DNA from: Antedon bifida
Lineage: Eukaryota > Echinodermata > Crinoidea > Comatulida > Antedonidae
Direction of reading: 5' to 3'
NCBI GenBank assembly: GCA_963402885.1
Contig: OY727097.1
Location: 30,125,401-30,189,400 of the forward strand
DNA length: 64,000 nucleotides
Below the pieces are notes generated by a model. The model did not search any database and was not told the DNA's origin. It was given only the letters and a program-made list of their open reading frames with translations. How positions within the stretch are numbered: position 1 is the first letter of the stretch; each line of letters opens with the position of its first letter. Shown here in pieces: positions 1-11,648 of the stretch. Position numbers and translations under genes: made by a program.

Positions 1-111
1 ACTTTATGTGACATGATGATGTCATATCACTACCATATTTGGGCATATCACTACCATATTTGGGCACATCACACTTTTTTTGTCAAACAAGTTTGATAGT
101 GTAGACAGGGC
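1..111. mobile_element. MITE family A copy 1, cut by the window edge
   Basis: This is the right part of a palindromic non-autonomous element found 14 times in the window. It shows the family hallmarks: TATGTGACA, GATGTCATATCACTACCATA, CACATCACACTTTTTTTGTC and the terminal TTTGATAGTGTAGACAGGGC. The CATATCACTACCATATTTGGG block is tandemly duplicated here. The left terminus lies outside the window. No coding capacity is visible. Confidence 0.8.
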
Positions 112-498
112 ATAACACCCCCAACCCCCTCCTCTTAACTACCTGATAGCACCGCTATCTTGGGCCAACATCCTTAACATCCAATTCGCATGGTGAACTG
201 TACAGTTTGAACATTCTGTCACGATTTTCGACAGAAAACAGTACATGCACTTTTATGCACATTATCATTGCATTCTCCTATTTCATGAAACAGATGGCAA
301 TTTCATAGAATTTAATGCAAAATAAAACAATAAATAACTTTTCAAATGGATGCATTTTCAGTCCACTTCTTCTTCAAGGGAAAACAGATAATAAAAAATG
401 AATACTCATCACAGTTTAAACAGTATGCATTTTTTTACACAGAGTTATATTAATTTATAACATATATAAAAACTTAATGTTTTAAATATGATGTTTTA
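112..498. other. Non-coding AT-rich interval
   Basis: Between two copies of MITE family A. No conserved frame, repeat or RNA gene recognised. Confidence 0.6.
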
Positions 499-631
499 AG
501 CTCTGTCTACACTATCAAACTACTGTAGTTTGAAAAAAAAGTGTGATGTACCCAAATATGGTAGTGATACCAAATATGTCAATATGGGCACATTTTTTTG
601 TCACATGAAGTTTGATAGTGTAGACAGAGCT
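499..631. mobile_element. MITE family A copy 2, full length
   Basis: A complete palindromic element. The left end starts AGCTCTGTCTACACTATCAA and the right end is its inverse, TTGATAGTGTAGACAGAGCT. Both sides are flanked by TTA (496-498 and 632-634), a likely 3-bp target-site duplication. The interior is a diverged palindrome with GTGTGATGTACCCAAATATG. There is no coding capacity, so it must be mobilised by a transposase supplied elsewhere. The TTA duplication suggests a PIF/Harbinger-type enzyme (inference). Confidence 0.85.
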
Positions 632-634
632 TTA

Positions 635-2048
635 AACCATACAGTACACTACCATAATTGTTTAGGTGGTCGCAGGGAATTATACAGTATTTTGTATTAA
701 ACAGAAATTTGCCTACTAAGCTTAGTTATAAGATTACTTACTTACTACTGTATAAGTAAGCCTGTCCAGATTACAGGCTTTTCTACAATAACTTGAAGGT
801 TTTTGCCTATATCCTTCTTTCTGGCAAACCTGTTGTTCCCAGCAGAAGAAGACTACTGGCAAGGCCAGTTTACAGAGTAGCTTTTGTTCCAGGCTGGGGA
901 TATCTCGCACTCTAGGAGGTCTTATGCAGATTACTTTTAAAGGCAAAAACAGCAGAAATTAAAACTGTTAATTAACAAAATGCATAGACAAATTTCATCT
1001 TGTTTTTTACAGGTTTTTTCTTTAGGGATAATCTTTCAACTTAATTGTGAAGCTGGTTCACAGGAAGTGATTGGTGCTAAGATAATTGAATATTAATTAT
1101 TTCCTCCCCAACTGAATCTTATTATAGAGAGCTGATTTGCATACAGGGGAGTGCATTGGGCCTCAGATTGGATATTGCTTCTTGCCTCAACATCACTTCT
1201 ACCAAACTACTGGTACCTCATCTGGAGATGGGTAGAGGATCTTGGAGGAGGAGGATACCAGATTGGATATTGAATATTTCCTCCACTGTCACTTCTACTT
1301 TTTATGAACTAACCCTCTTAAATTGTAGAAAAAAATACAATTGTGTTCTCTGTTAAAATAAACACTGTATTTACACATGGAAAAACCCCATCCGAACGTA
1401 CACACAAACAATGTCGCCTGTAAACACACTAGGTCATAGATCTCTCTAAAATAAATAAAAACTAAAAGCTGTCCTTATAGATGGAAACCTTATACAATAC
1501 TCACAATTTTAATTGTCATGAAGTTAATAGTACTTATAGTAATATTTGGGACTTTATCCAAAACATCAAGGGTAGTGTATTGAATATAATTGCACTTTCT
1601 CCTTTTGTTATTTCGTTCAATACATAGAAGTACTCCTACACACAATAATGCTTTTCATTTGTACATATAAGGGACATTATTACTTTGGCAAGGGATCAAT
1701 TGGCATTGTAAAAGCCTTTCCTGTTCTTTGTATTCCAAAAAACTTTTTACTTTTTTACTCTTTTCTTCAAACAGGAAGTCATGATTTCTTTGATTAATCG
1801 ACATAAAAAATTTAACCGCAATATAGTAACCACGGTAACCTTGAATAAATGTAGGTGTCATATAAACCCATTTTATATCTCCTGCTTGCGTTTGTCTTTT
1901 TGACATTTATTGGTTTAGTTAATTACCATCAGTTGGTAATATTTATTTATGATATGAAAAATACACGCAACAACCAAAAGGTTGAAATGTAGAGTTTTAG
2001 AAAATATTACAAAAAAATATTTTAAAAAACAGTATAGATCCAACGTAA
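635..2048. other. Non-coding interval
   Basis: No conserved gene recognised. A weak internal duplication sits at about 1160-1300, where AGATTGGATATTG and CACTTCTAC each occur twice. Short frames here have no features of a known protein. Confidence 0.55.
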
Positions 2049-2214
2049 AGCTTGGTTCCCACTAGGGTTGATGCAAGACAAGAATACTCCATGGGGCAAC
2101 GCAAGTAAATTGGCCAATCATGACGCGATAAATCATCATCATCAGCATCGTGATTGGTCAAATTACATGCGTTGCTCGCTGACTAAACATTCTTGCGTTG
2201 AGTCCTAACTTAAG
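2049..2214. mobile_element. Palindromic MITE (second family)
   Basis: The left end reads CTTGGTTCCCACTAGGG, then GCAACGCAAGTAAATTGGCC and AATCATGACGCGAT. The right half is the inverse: ATCGTGATTGGTCAAATTAC, ATGCGTTGC, ATTCTTGCGTTGAGTCCTAAC. The centre is an ATC-rich loop. The near-complete dyad symmetry over about 165 bp and the absence of a frame indicate a non-autonomous DNA transposon. The superfamily is not assignable from this copy. Confidence 0.65.
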
Positions 2215-3110
2215 TTTACTGTACATGTTGATAAAGTACTGGTACTGTTGGAGCATTGGGACATAACCAGTTCAACTTTTCAAGTTCAGTCGCTTTAAAA
2301 TTTTATAGTTTATGAATGAATGAAACATCATCTGCTTGTTGTTATCCTTTGTTTCAATGTATGTGTCAAGTATTAGTGTCTATTTTTGTATTTCTATGGA
2401 ATAAACATTATATAGTTCATTATATTTTGTTTATATTAGTTTAAAGAATGTATTTAAAGCATACTTCCTAAAATCTCTATTAATGTTTGCTAGTCTATTC
2501 CTACAAAGTCCAACATTTCCCTCTATTTCTCCACAATTTTGTCATTTCTCATTATATCTTGTATTGCAACAAAGTTTTTTTTTCTCTTTCTGTTTCTTTG
2601 TAATAGTGTCAGTAGTCTCACATGTGACCAGTTTGTAGAAATGTATCATTATTGTTTCTGATAGATCTATTTATAATTTTGTCGCTTCTTACGGAAGTGA
2701 ACTTTCAATACGTTTCTTTACTTGAATGGTCTTTTAATTACTTTTGGTCAATCAAGCATGTAGGCATAAGTTAATTATTTCCTGAAGTTAATTGATTATA
2801 ATTAATTTGATTTAAAACCCATCTTACAAGGTGTAATATGCAAATATGTCTTTGTTGAAGCATGAGTATAGTGGTTTAAGTAAATTCATATTTCTCACAC
2901 ACTTTTCTGAATTACTAATGCTCCAGCACCTCTCTTATAGAAATTAAGATTATAATGTATTATATGTGAAACACATAGCAAAAATGTGGAGTACAGTTTG
3001 CCTATAACAAACCAGTGTCACCAAGAGGAAAATGTGGTTGGGGTATTGGCAGGGATAAACAGGGGTGAAATTAAGGAGGTTAGGAAGGTTTGACAGCATT
3101 TGTGGATCTC
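2215..3110. other. Non-coding AT-rich interval
   Basis: Nothing recognised. T-rich with scattered homopolymer runs. Confidence 0.55.
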
Positions 3111-3114
3111 AGGC

Positions 3115-3535
3115 CTTTGGTTTTGTATCATTGTAGAGGGTGGAAGGGGTGGGGGGGAGAGATATAGAGAGTAAACGCTTGATCTTATGTTTACAGTAAA
3201 TTGTATGTTGTTAGATATACAGTAGTGTTTTTCAGTAATAGTCAATGTCCTGTAATGGTGATATTTGTAATAAATAATTCTAAAATACTGGATCCACTAC
3301 TGGACATCCCACTTTGAAAGGGTCATATAAAGTTGTTGGTATCATTGAAACTCCCCACAAAGAGGTGGAGTTCAGGGGAAAGATAGAGATATAGAGGGAA
3401 AAGGCTTGATGGTATGTGTACAGTATTGTATGTTGTATGTTGTTTAAATATAGTCTTTTTCAGTAATAGTGTACTGTACTGTAATGGTGACATTTGTAAT
3501 ACTTTATAAAGGAAACACATCCTAAAATGTAGATT
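3115..3535. repeat. Tandem duplication, ~210-bp unit, two diverged copies
   Basis: The segment at about 3115-3300 (GTATCATTG, a G-rich run, AGAGATATAGAG, GCTTGAT, GTATGTTGTTAG, TTTTCAGTAATAGT, GTAATGGTGA, ATTTGTAATA) is repeated in the same order at about 3335-3535. The copies differ by many substitutions and small gaps, so the duplication is not recent. Confidence 0.65.
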
Positions 3536-3539
3536 AAGA

Positions 3540-6240
3540 GCATTGCTGTAGCATGGTCATTGACACCATCATTCCTGAAGCAAAATAAAAAACCTATTAC
3601 AAGTCAACGTCCGTTACTTACAACACAATACTATAAGAATAAAGTTTAATACCCATGCTCCATTGGGCATACAAGTACGCACTAAAAGCTAAGAAAATAT
3701 ATAAAGAACTTTAACACTCCGGGGCAAATTTCATAGCTGAAAATCTATATAGTGTTGCACAATACTGTCCATACAATACATTTTCTTTCTTACATTTTAA
3801 CATTTAATTTACCTTGTAATCAGATTTCTTATTTATTGTTCTGGGCATTATTCTCTTCATTATTCTACCTAAAATGTGGATAATTACCTATGTTTTGTGG
3901 TCTATTAGTTTTATTGATTGCTTTTTTCATAGCAAGGACAAACTGTGTTATTGTGTATAACAGAATACTCTGTAAATGGCATGATTATGAATGTTTTCAA
4001 TTTATTTTTAATCGTATTATAATACTTTTTTTTCCTGTAGTGCTTGCTTATTTTGACTTAGTAGGCTTACAACAGTTGTAAACAACAGAGAATGCAAACA
4101 TTATGCACATTTTTGTTTAAAAATCATCTTCAGAAATCTATCAAATTTGATGCTGAATAGAACTGAAACTCTGAAAAAAAACCTGAAACATTAGATGTTA
4201 GGCTTGTATGCCCTGGATAGTAGGCCTATATATACAGAGTAAATTGATATATTAATAATGAATAATTTCAGTATTTCAATATTTTACACTCATCTATGTG
4301 TCTAGTACTGAAAATACTGAAAATGATAATTCTTTTTTAGGATTATTGGGTTGTCCTGAATTCATCATCAAATGTTTTTCCTTTGTTTTTTCTCTGATGT
4401 TTTTCATTTGACTGTTTTTATGTATGACGTATGAGATGGATTCGAAATAAAAACAAACAAACAAAATCATCACCTCTAAAAACCATAACAATATGCAAGC
4501 CCAGGAGGTTAGCAATTTGAACAGAAAAGGTTTGACATGTGGAATATGTAAATGGTCTATGGGATCCAGAAATAGCAATTCTTAAAAGTGATCTGTTGAA
4601 TTTAGGGGGTAACCACCCAAATTACCCCTAAAATTGGATTTAATTACATATTGAGTACATTGACCAAACCAATTCTGAAATGTTCTCTTTTAAGAACACC
4701 AATAGTTAATAAAGTATCTTTATCAAGATTATACCTTTATCATGTGACATCGGTTTGAACCATATAAAACAGGAAGTTATCTCGATAAAAATTATATGAA
4801 ATATTTGTAGAATAATCACAAAATCTAAATATAGCAATATTTAATGATAAAGCCAACAGGAATTGGCGGCAAATTGTAAAACAAGTTAGAAATATTAAGT
4901 AGGAGCACCAGAATGTCTGGTAGGGTTCAGAGAGATCAACAAATGAAACGCTGATGCAACAGTTGTATTTAACATAATTATGATAACAGAAAAATAAATT
5001 GTTGGTTTACCCCATGATGGTTGCATCCATATTGTTAGGAAATGCCTGTAGTACCTTTGGGATACACCCTTCTTAAAGGTACACCTTTTTGTGAAAGGAA
5101 TGAGAGAGCTACAGTGATTAAGTTCACTTAGGTTGGCCCTGGTCTCCCCAATTTCATTGTTTTTTGTTATGTATATATTGAAATACACCAAATAAATAAT
5201 GAAATGAGAATATATGTTTTAACAAAGTGTCCAACCTCTATTTAAATGACGCCGATATTAAAGGGAACAATTTGTTTGGTCCCAAAAGTGTATTTCGTAA
5301 TTAGTGTTCTACTGTATAGGAAGAAAAGTGAACAAATAGACAAAAAGTTTTGTTGTTGCTTTTTGAAATACAAAGAATTTGTTTCAACTGTTTTTTCTTA
5401 CTTATGATGTAATGTTGCCAAGTTTTTAATAAAATAAATGTACAGTAATGTCTGTCGCACCCACTTTCCCCCATTAGTGATAATTGTATTGTGTGCACTT
5501 GGCATTTCCACATGCCTAATACACATAACAAAATTAATGTGAAAAAATGAGTAAAATAAGTTTTCATACTTTTGACCTCTTGGTTTGTAGGTCAAGACAT
5601 GTGACCTTATTAGTTATGAGAATTGAGAATGATACAGTTGAAGTAACTAGATCATATTATGATTTGGCCAATGGGGATAGTTGAAACTTTTCTATCGGGC
5701 ACAACACCTGATTTTATAAATCGTCGCTCGTCCTACAGCAATACATTCCAGCCTTATCGCAAGCTGTAATCCAAGGAAAAAGTTATTGATACTGAAAAAA
5801 AAATTCTTACAAAAATCAAGCTGAAAATTTAACAAACAATGTTTATTTCCATAAATTAAAAATACAGTAAATATCTAACTATGTTTACAAATGTTTACAA
5901 AATTCAATGTAAAATTCTTTAAAAAAAAACATTTGTAAAAAGAAAAATTACGTATAGAATAATTAAACTATCATCAATTGTAGTAGAACTGGGTCTGGGT
6001 CCCATGTTTTGTTGATTTAGCTTCTAAACTAATAATACATTTTAATTAATAAGCAGAAACTTATTTATTAGACATACTTTTTCAATATATTAAATTTTTG
6101 AATTTGTCATTCTTGTGATTATAAAACCTGCTTAAGAAAAGGAAGGGAATTCAATACAATTACACAAACAGCAATAGAAGTCAAGGTACTCGTATTATTA
6201 TGAATAGAGGTTAAGCTAGCCCAAGGGCTCCACCGAGTGG
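3540..6240. other. Non-coding AT-rich interval, no gene seen
   Basis: Short frames on both strands show no conserved domain, no codon-like conservation and no splice-site-bounded exon that I recognise. Confidence 0.5.
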
Positions 6241-6339
6241 AGCGCAACTTCAAAGTACTACGTGGGCCGTTACTGCAGGGGTAATGACTACCGAATAACC
6301 GTGATTATAGATGGTGCATCTAGAGGTTAACCCTACACA

Positions 6340-6540
6340 AAAGTCGAAAAATGAAAGGGTCGAAATGTTGTGAAAATATCTCTGTGCTAAAGTAGTACAG
6401 GGACATTTTTCAAAACACTCTTTTATTTCTTGAAAAATTGACATGCGCAGAATCACGTAATGTGTTATGCGCATGTTAACTCAACAATTTTCAAAAGTCG
6501 ATATTTTTGCCATTTTCCGAAAAAAAATTTTTTTTTTAAA
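6340..6540. repeat. Diverged left edge of the palindromic satellite
   Basis: Contains GTCGAAAAATG, GTAGTACAGGGACA and the palindrome ATTGACATGCGCAGAA ... TTATGCGCATGTTAA, which are degenerate versions of both palindromes in the array to the right. Its loop word AATGTGTT and the following CTCAAC reappear at the right boundary of the array (10427-10445). Confidence 0.6.
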
Positions 6541-7030
6541 TGGCAAAATTTTGACCCTTTTATTTTTCACCATAACAAGTTTCTATGTCACTATAAGTAT
6601 AGGTGATGATAACGCAATATATGATCATATATAGCAATATTATCGCAAAATAATTGAATTTAAAAAACTAGATATTTTGGCCATTTTTCGAAAAAATCCC
6701 TATACTATAGTACATGGATTTTTTTCAAAAATGGCCAAATTTCGACCCTTTTATTTTTTGCCATAACAAGTTTCTATGGCACTATAAGGTGATGATAACG
6801 CAATATATGATAAAATATAGCAATATTATCGCAAAATAATTGAATTTTAAAAACTTGATATTTTGGCCATTTTTCGAAAAAATCCCTGTATAGTACAGGG
6901 ATTTTTAAAAAAATCGCCAAATTTCGACCCTTTTATTTTTTGCCATTACAAGTTTCTATGGCACTATAAGGTGATGATAACGCAATATATGATCAAATAG
7001 GCCTATAGCAATATTATCGCAAAATAATTG
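6540..7030. repeat. Short variant array, ~182-191-bp units
   Basis: About 2.6 units marked by GTTTCTATG at 6579, 6770 and 6952. Each unit carries the CGAAAAAATCCCT ... ACTATAGTACA ... GGCCAAATTTCGACCC palindrome. In place of the GCGCAGA hairpin of the main array it carries GTGATGATAACGCAATATAT and AGCAATATTATCGCAAAATA. It is a distinct subfamily sharing one of the two palindromes of the main array. Confidence 0.75.
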
Positions 7031-10000
7031 AATTGCCAAATTTCGACCTTTTTATTTTTCGATGAAACTGGTTACTATAGCATAATTGACATGCGCAGAA
7101 CCCAATATTCGACTATGCGCATGTTTATTATGCTATAGTAACCATTTATGACAAAAAATAAAAGTGTAGAAAAATGGCCCTTTTTCGAAAATTTCCCTGT
7201 ACTATAGTACAGGGACTTTTCCAAAAATTGCCAAATTTTGATAAAACTGATTACTATAGCATAATTGACATGCGCAGAACCCAATATTCGACTCTGCGCA
7301 TGTTTATTATGCTATAGCATGGATTAAAGAATATTCTATTCTTTAATCCATGGCTATAGTAACCATTTAAAATAAAAGGGGCGAAAAATAGCTCTTTTTC
7401 GAAAATTTCCCTGTACTATAGTACAGGGACTTTTCCAAAAATTGCCAAATTTCGACCTTTTTATTTTTCAAAAAAACTGGTTACTATAGCATAATTGACA
7501 TGCGCAGAACCCAATATTCGACTCTGCGCATGTTTAGTATGCTATAGTAACCATTTATGACAAAAAATAAAAGTGTCGAAAAATGGCCCTTTTTCGAAAA
7601 TTTTCCTGAACTATAGCACAGGGATTTTTTCAAAAAATTGCCAAATTTCGACCTTTTTATTTTTTGATAAAACTGATTACTATAGCATAATTGACATGCG
7701 CAGAACCCAATATTCGACTCTGCGCATGTTTATTACGCTATAGTAACCATTTATGGCAAAAAATAAAAGGGCGAAAAATGGCTCTTTTTCGAAAATTTCC
7801 CTGTACTATAGTACAGGGACTTTTCCAAAAATTGCCAAATTTCGACCTTTTTATTTTTCAAAAAAACTGGTTACTATAGCATAATTGACATGCGCAGAAC
7901 CCAATATTCGACTCTGCGCATGTTTAGTATGCTATAGTAACCATTTATGACAAAAAATAAAAGTGTCGAAAAATGGCCCTTTTTCGAAAATTTTCCTGAA
8001 CTATAGTACAGGGATTTTTTCAAAAAATTGCCAAATTTCGACCTTTTTATTTTTCGATAAAACTGATTACTATAGCATAATTAACATGCGCAGAACACAA
8101 TATTCGACTCTGCGCATGTTTATTATGCTATAGTAACCATTTTTGACAAAAAATAAAAGTGTCGAAAAATGGCCCTTTTTCGAAAATTTTCCTGAACTAT
8201 AGCACAGGGATTTTTTCAAAAAATTGCCAAATTTCGACCTTTTTATTTTTTGATAAAACTGATTACTATAGCATAATTGACATGCGCAGAACCCAATATT
8301 CGACTCTGCGCATGTTTATTATGCTATAGTAACCATTTATGACAAAAAATAAAAGGGGCGAAAAATGGCTCTTTTTCGAAAATGTCCCTGTACTATAGTA
8401 CAAGGACTTTTCCAAAAATTGCCAAATTTCGACCTTTTTATTTTTCGATAAAACTGATTACTATAGCATAATTGACATGCGCAGAACCCAATATTCGACT
8501 CTGCGCATGTTTATTATGCTATAGTAACCATTTATGACAAAAAATAAAAGTGTCGAAAAATGCCCCTTTTTCGAAAATTTTCCTGAACTATAGCAGAGGG
8601 ATTTTTTCAAAAAATTGCCAAATTTCGACCTTTTTATTTTTTGATAAAACTGATTACTATAGCATAATTGACATGCGCAGAACCCAATATTCGACTCTGC
8701 GCATGTTTATTATGCTATAGTAACCATTTATGGCAAAAAATAAAAGGGGCGAAAAATGGCTCTTTTTCGAAAATTTCCCTGTACTATAGTACAGGGACTT
8801 TTCCAAAAATTGCCAAATTTCGACCTTTTTATTTTTTGATAAAACTGATTACTATAGCATAATTGACATGCGCAGAACCCAATATTCGACTCTGCACATG
8901 TTTAGTATGCTATAGTAACCATTTATGACAAAAAATAAAAGTGTCAAATAATGGCCCTTTTTCGAAAATTTCCCTGAACTATAGTACAGGGATTTTTTCC
9001 AAAAATTGCCAAATTTCGACCTTTTTATTTTTCGATAAAACTGATTACTATAGCATAATTAACATGCGCAGAACACAATATTCGACTCTGCGCATGTTTA
9101 TTATGCTATAGTAACCATTTTGACAAAAAATAAAAGGGGCGAAAAATGGCTCTTTTTCGAAAATTTCCCTGTACTATAGTACAAGGACTTTTCCAAAATT
9201 TGCCAAATTTCGACCTTTTTATTTTTCGATAAAACTGATTACTATAGCATAATTGACATGCGCAGAACCCAATATTCGACTCTGCACATGTTTAGTATGC
9301 TATAGTAACCATTTATGACAAAAAATAAAAGTGTCAAATAATGGCCCTTTTTCGAAAATTTCCCTGAACTATAGTACAGGGATTTTTTCAAAAAATTGCC
9401 AAATTTCGACCTTTTTATTTTTTGATAAAACTGATTACTATAGCATAATTGACATGCGCAGAACCCAATATTCGACTCTGCGCATGTTTATTATGCTATA
9501 GTAACCATTTATGACAAAAAATAAAAGGGGCGAAAAATGGCTCTTTTTCGAAAATTTCCCTGTAGGTACTATAGTACAGGGACTTTTCCAAAAATTGCCA
9601 AATTTCGACCTTTTTATTTTTCGATAAAACTGGTTACTATAGCATAATTGACATGCGCAGAACCCAATATTCGACTCTGCGCATATTTATTATGCTATAG
9701 TAACCATTTATGACAAAAAATAAAAGGGGCGAAAAATGGCTCTTTTTCGAAAATTTCCCTGTACTATAGTACAGGGAATTTTTCAAAAAATGCCAATTTT
9801 CGACCTTTTTATTTTTAGATAAAACTGATTACTAAAGCATAATTAACATGCGCAGAACACAATATTCGACTCTGCGCATGTTTATTATGCTATAGTAACC
9901 ATTTTTGACAAAAAATAAAAGGGTCGGAATATGACCCTTTTTTGAAAATTTCCCTGAACTATAGCACAGGGATTTTTTCAAAAAATTGCCAAATTTCGAC

Positions 10001-10425
10001 CTTTTTATTTGTTGATAAAACTGATTACTATAGCATAATTGACATGCGCAGAACCCAATATTCGACTCTGCGCATATTTATTATGCTACAGTAACCATTT
10101 ATGACAAAAAATAAAAGTGTCGAAAAATGGCCCTTTTTTTCAAAAAATTGCTAAATTTCGACCTTTATATTTTTCGATAAAACTGATTACTAAAGCATAA
10201 TTGACATGCGCAGAACCCAATATTCGACTCTGCGCATGTTTATTATGCTATAGTAACCATTTATGACAAAAAATAAAAGGATCGGAATATGACCCCTTTT
10301 CGAAAACTTCCCTGTACTATAGTACAGGGATTTTTTTTTTAAATTGTCAAATTTCGACCTTTTTATTTTTCAATAAAACTGATTACTATAGCATAATTGA
10401 CATGCGCAGAACCCAATATTCGACT
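7031..10425. repeat. Satellite-like array of alternating palindromes, ~195-bp unit
   Basis: Eighteen cores of ATGCGCAGAA start at about 7091, 7270, 7500, 7696, 7890, 8086, 8282, 8477, 8672, 8869, 9064, 9259, 9453, 9652, 9849, 10043, 10205 and 10402. Spacing is mostly 194-199 bp. Each unit holds palindrome 1 (TTACTATAGCATAAT, GACATGCGCAGA, a 14-15-nt loop, TCTGCGCATG, TTATGCTATAGTAACC) and palindrome 2 (AATAAAAG, GTCGAAAAATGGC, a centre CCTGTACTATAGTACAGG, GCCAAATTTCGAC, TTTTTATTTTT). The array is therefore nearly strand-symmetric. Units alternate between a GTGTCGAAAAATGGCCC form and a GGGGCGAAAAATGGCTC form. Short frames beginning at the internal ATG of palindrome 1 are by-products of the repeat. 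Confidence 0.93.
7311..7359. repeat. 35-bp hairpin insertion inside one satellite unit
   Basis: A perfect hairpin at 7318-7352 (ATGGATTAAAGAATA, spacer TTC, TATTCTTTAATCCAT) interrupts the right arm of palindrome 1. It is flanked by the direct repeat GCTATAG (7311-7317 and 7353-7359). Neighbouring units have a single GCTATAG and no insert. Confidence 0.85.
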
Positions 10426-11280
10426 CAGAATAATGTGTTCTCAACAAATAAGGATTTTTTTTCGAAAAATGTCTAAAACATCGACTTTTTAAAATTAAAT
10501 TATTTTGTGATTAAGTTACTATATCGCAATATCATTAATCTTGCACGACAACAGTTTATTTTTAGAACAAACCCCATAGAAAGACAGTCGATTTTGAAAA
10601 CATGATGCTCAGCCAGGTTGAAACGATTAATAGCTTCCTATAAAGTTGGATCCACAACATCGATCTACCTTGTTGTTATATTTGTTGGGTAATTGGCTCC
10701 CGCGGATTAAACGACATCCGACAACTAATACAGCCTTTTATCCTTTTTATTTGGAGTCAGTTTTAAACTAAGTCATACAATAACGAAAGCGCGCATTGTT
10801 GAGCAGACGACAGGTTGATTATCATTCAACCTTATAAATAGCAAGTCTCAAAGACAAACAGCGCCTACTGGAATTTTTAAAAATAAAATAAAAATTCAAT
10901 TCATTTCCTCACCAGATAAAGGTATAATTGTTCAATTTGTCTTTTATTGCGAAATGGTTGACTTCCGTTTTTGTATCGAACTTCTTTCATCTCTGTTGAG
11001 CCCATAGAAGCTCTAGGTTAAAATTAGGTTTACGATGGCTTTGTACGATTTCAATACCTTTCCACTTGCCCAGTGACAAGAATACTGTAGGCCTATATTA
11101 TATGTTTATAGTAGGTCTACCATAATGTTAATTATAGAGCTAGCAAGAAGTTGCATAAATGCTTACGGTAGATTTTCAGATTTCAAGTCATTAATGATTC
11201 GTTCTTGTTCGCAATTTTACAATATCGGCCTAAGATCGAAAAGAAAAAAGAGCTCAAACAAGGTGGTCGCCTAAACGATA
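10426..11280. other. Non-coding interval after the satellite
   Basis: The first ~60 bases still resemble satellite flanks (TTTTTTTTCGAAAAATGTC). The rest is unique-looking AT-rich DNA with no recognised gene. Confidence 0.5.
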
Positions 11281-11285
11281 CATAT

Positions 11286-11319
11286 AACAGATATAACAAA
11301 ATAATCTAATATAATAATA

Positions 11320-11368
<49 letters not shown>

Positions 11369-11398
11369 TATTATTATAATATAATATATATCTGTTAT
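11286..11398. repeat. (AAT)n microsatellite inside an inverted repeat
   Basis: An ATAATAATA tract of about 60-70 bases (about 11305-11370) passes into TTATTATTATAATATAATA. The block is flanked by AACAGATATA on the left and TATATCTGTT on the right, so the whole segment can fold into one hairpin. Confidence 0.8.
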
Positions 11399-11648
11399 AA
11401 AAACAGATATCTAGATATTAAACAGGTATTTTTGTCCACAAACAAACAATTGGCTGTCATTTCAGTTTTTCCGTTAAATTACGTTTTTTTTGGGTAATTA
11501 TTTCATTTTTCCAATCCAATTTTTATCAATGTTAATAATATTTAACATTAAAATGACATGACATGCATCTTTATTCCATTGCATTTTAGTTGCAATTCAA
11601 TTGTTTGGAGGTGACAATTATCGCGATACTTCAGAAAACAGATTTATC

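Noticed and set aside
7691-8862. Plus-strand frames MTCAEPNIRLCACLL… at 7691 and 8668
   Set aside because: They start at the internal ATG of palindrome 1 and repeat with the satellite unit. They are by-products of the repeat, not genes.
6340-10425. CRISPR array
   Set aside because: The direct repeats are long, contiguous and palindromic without unique spacers, and the window is eukaryotic.
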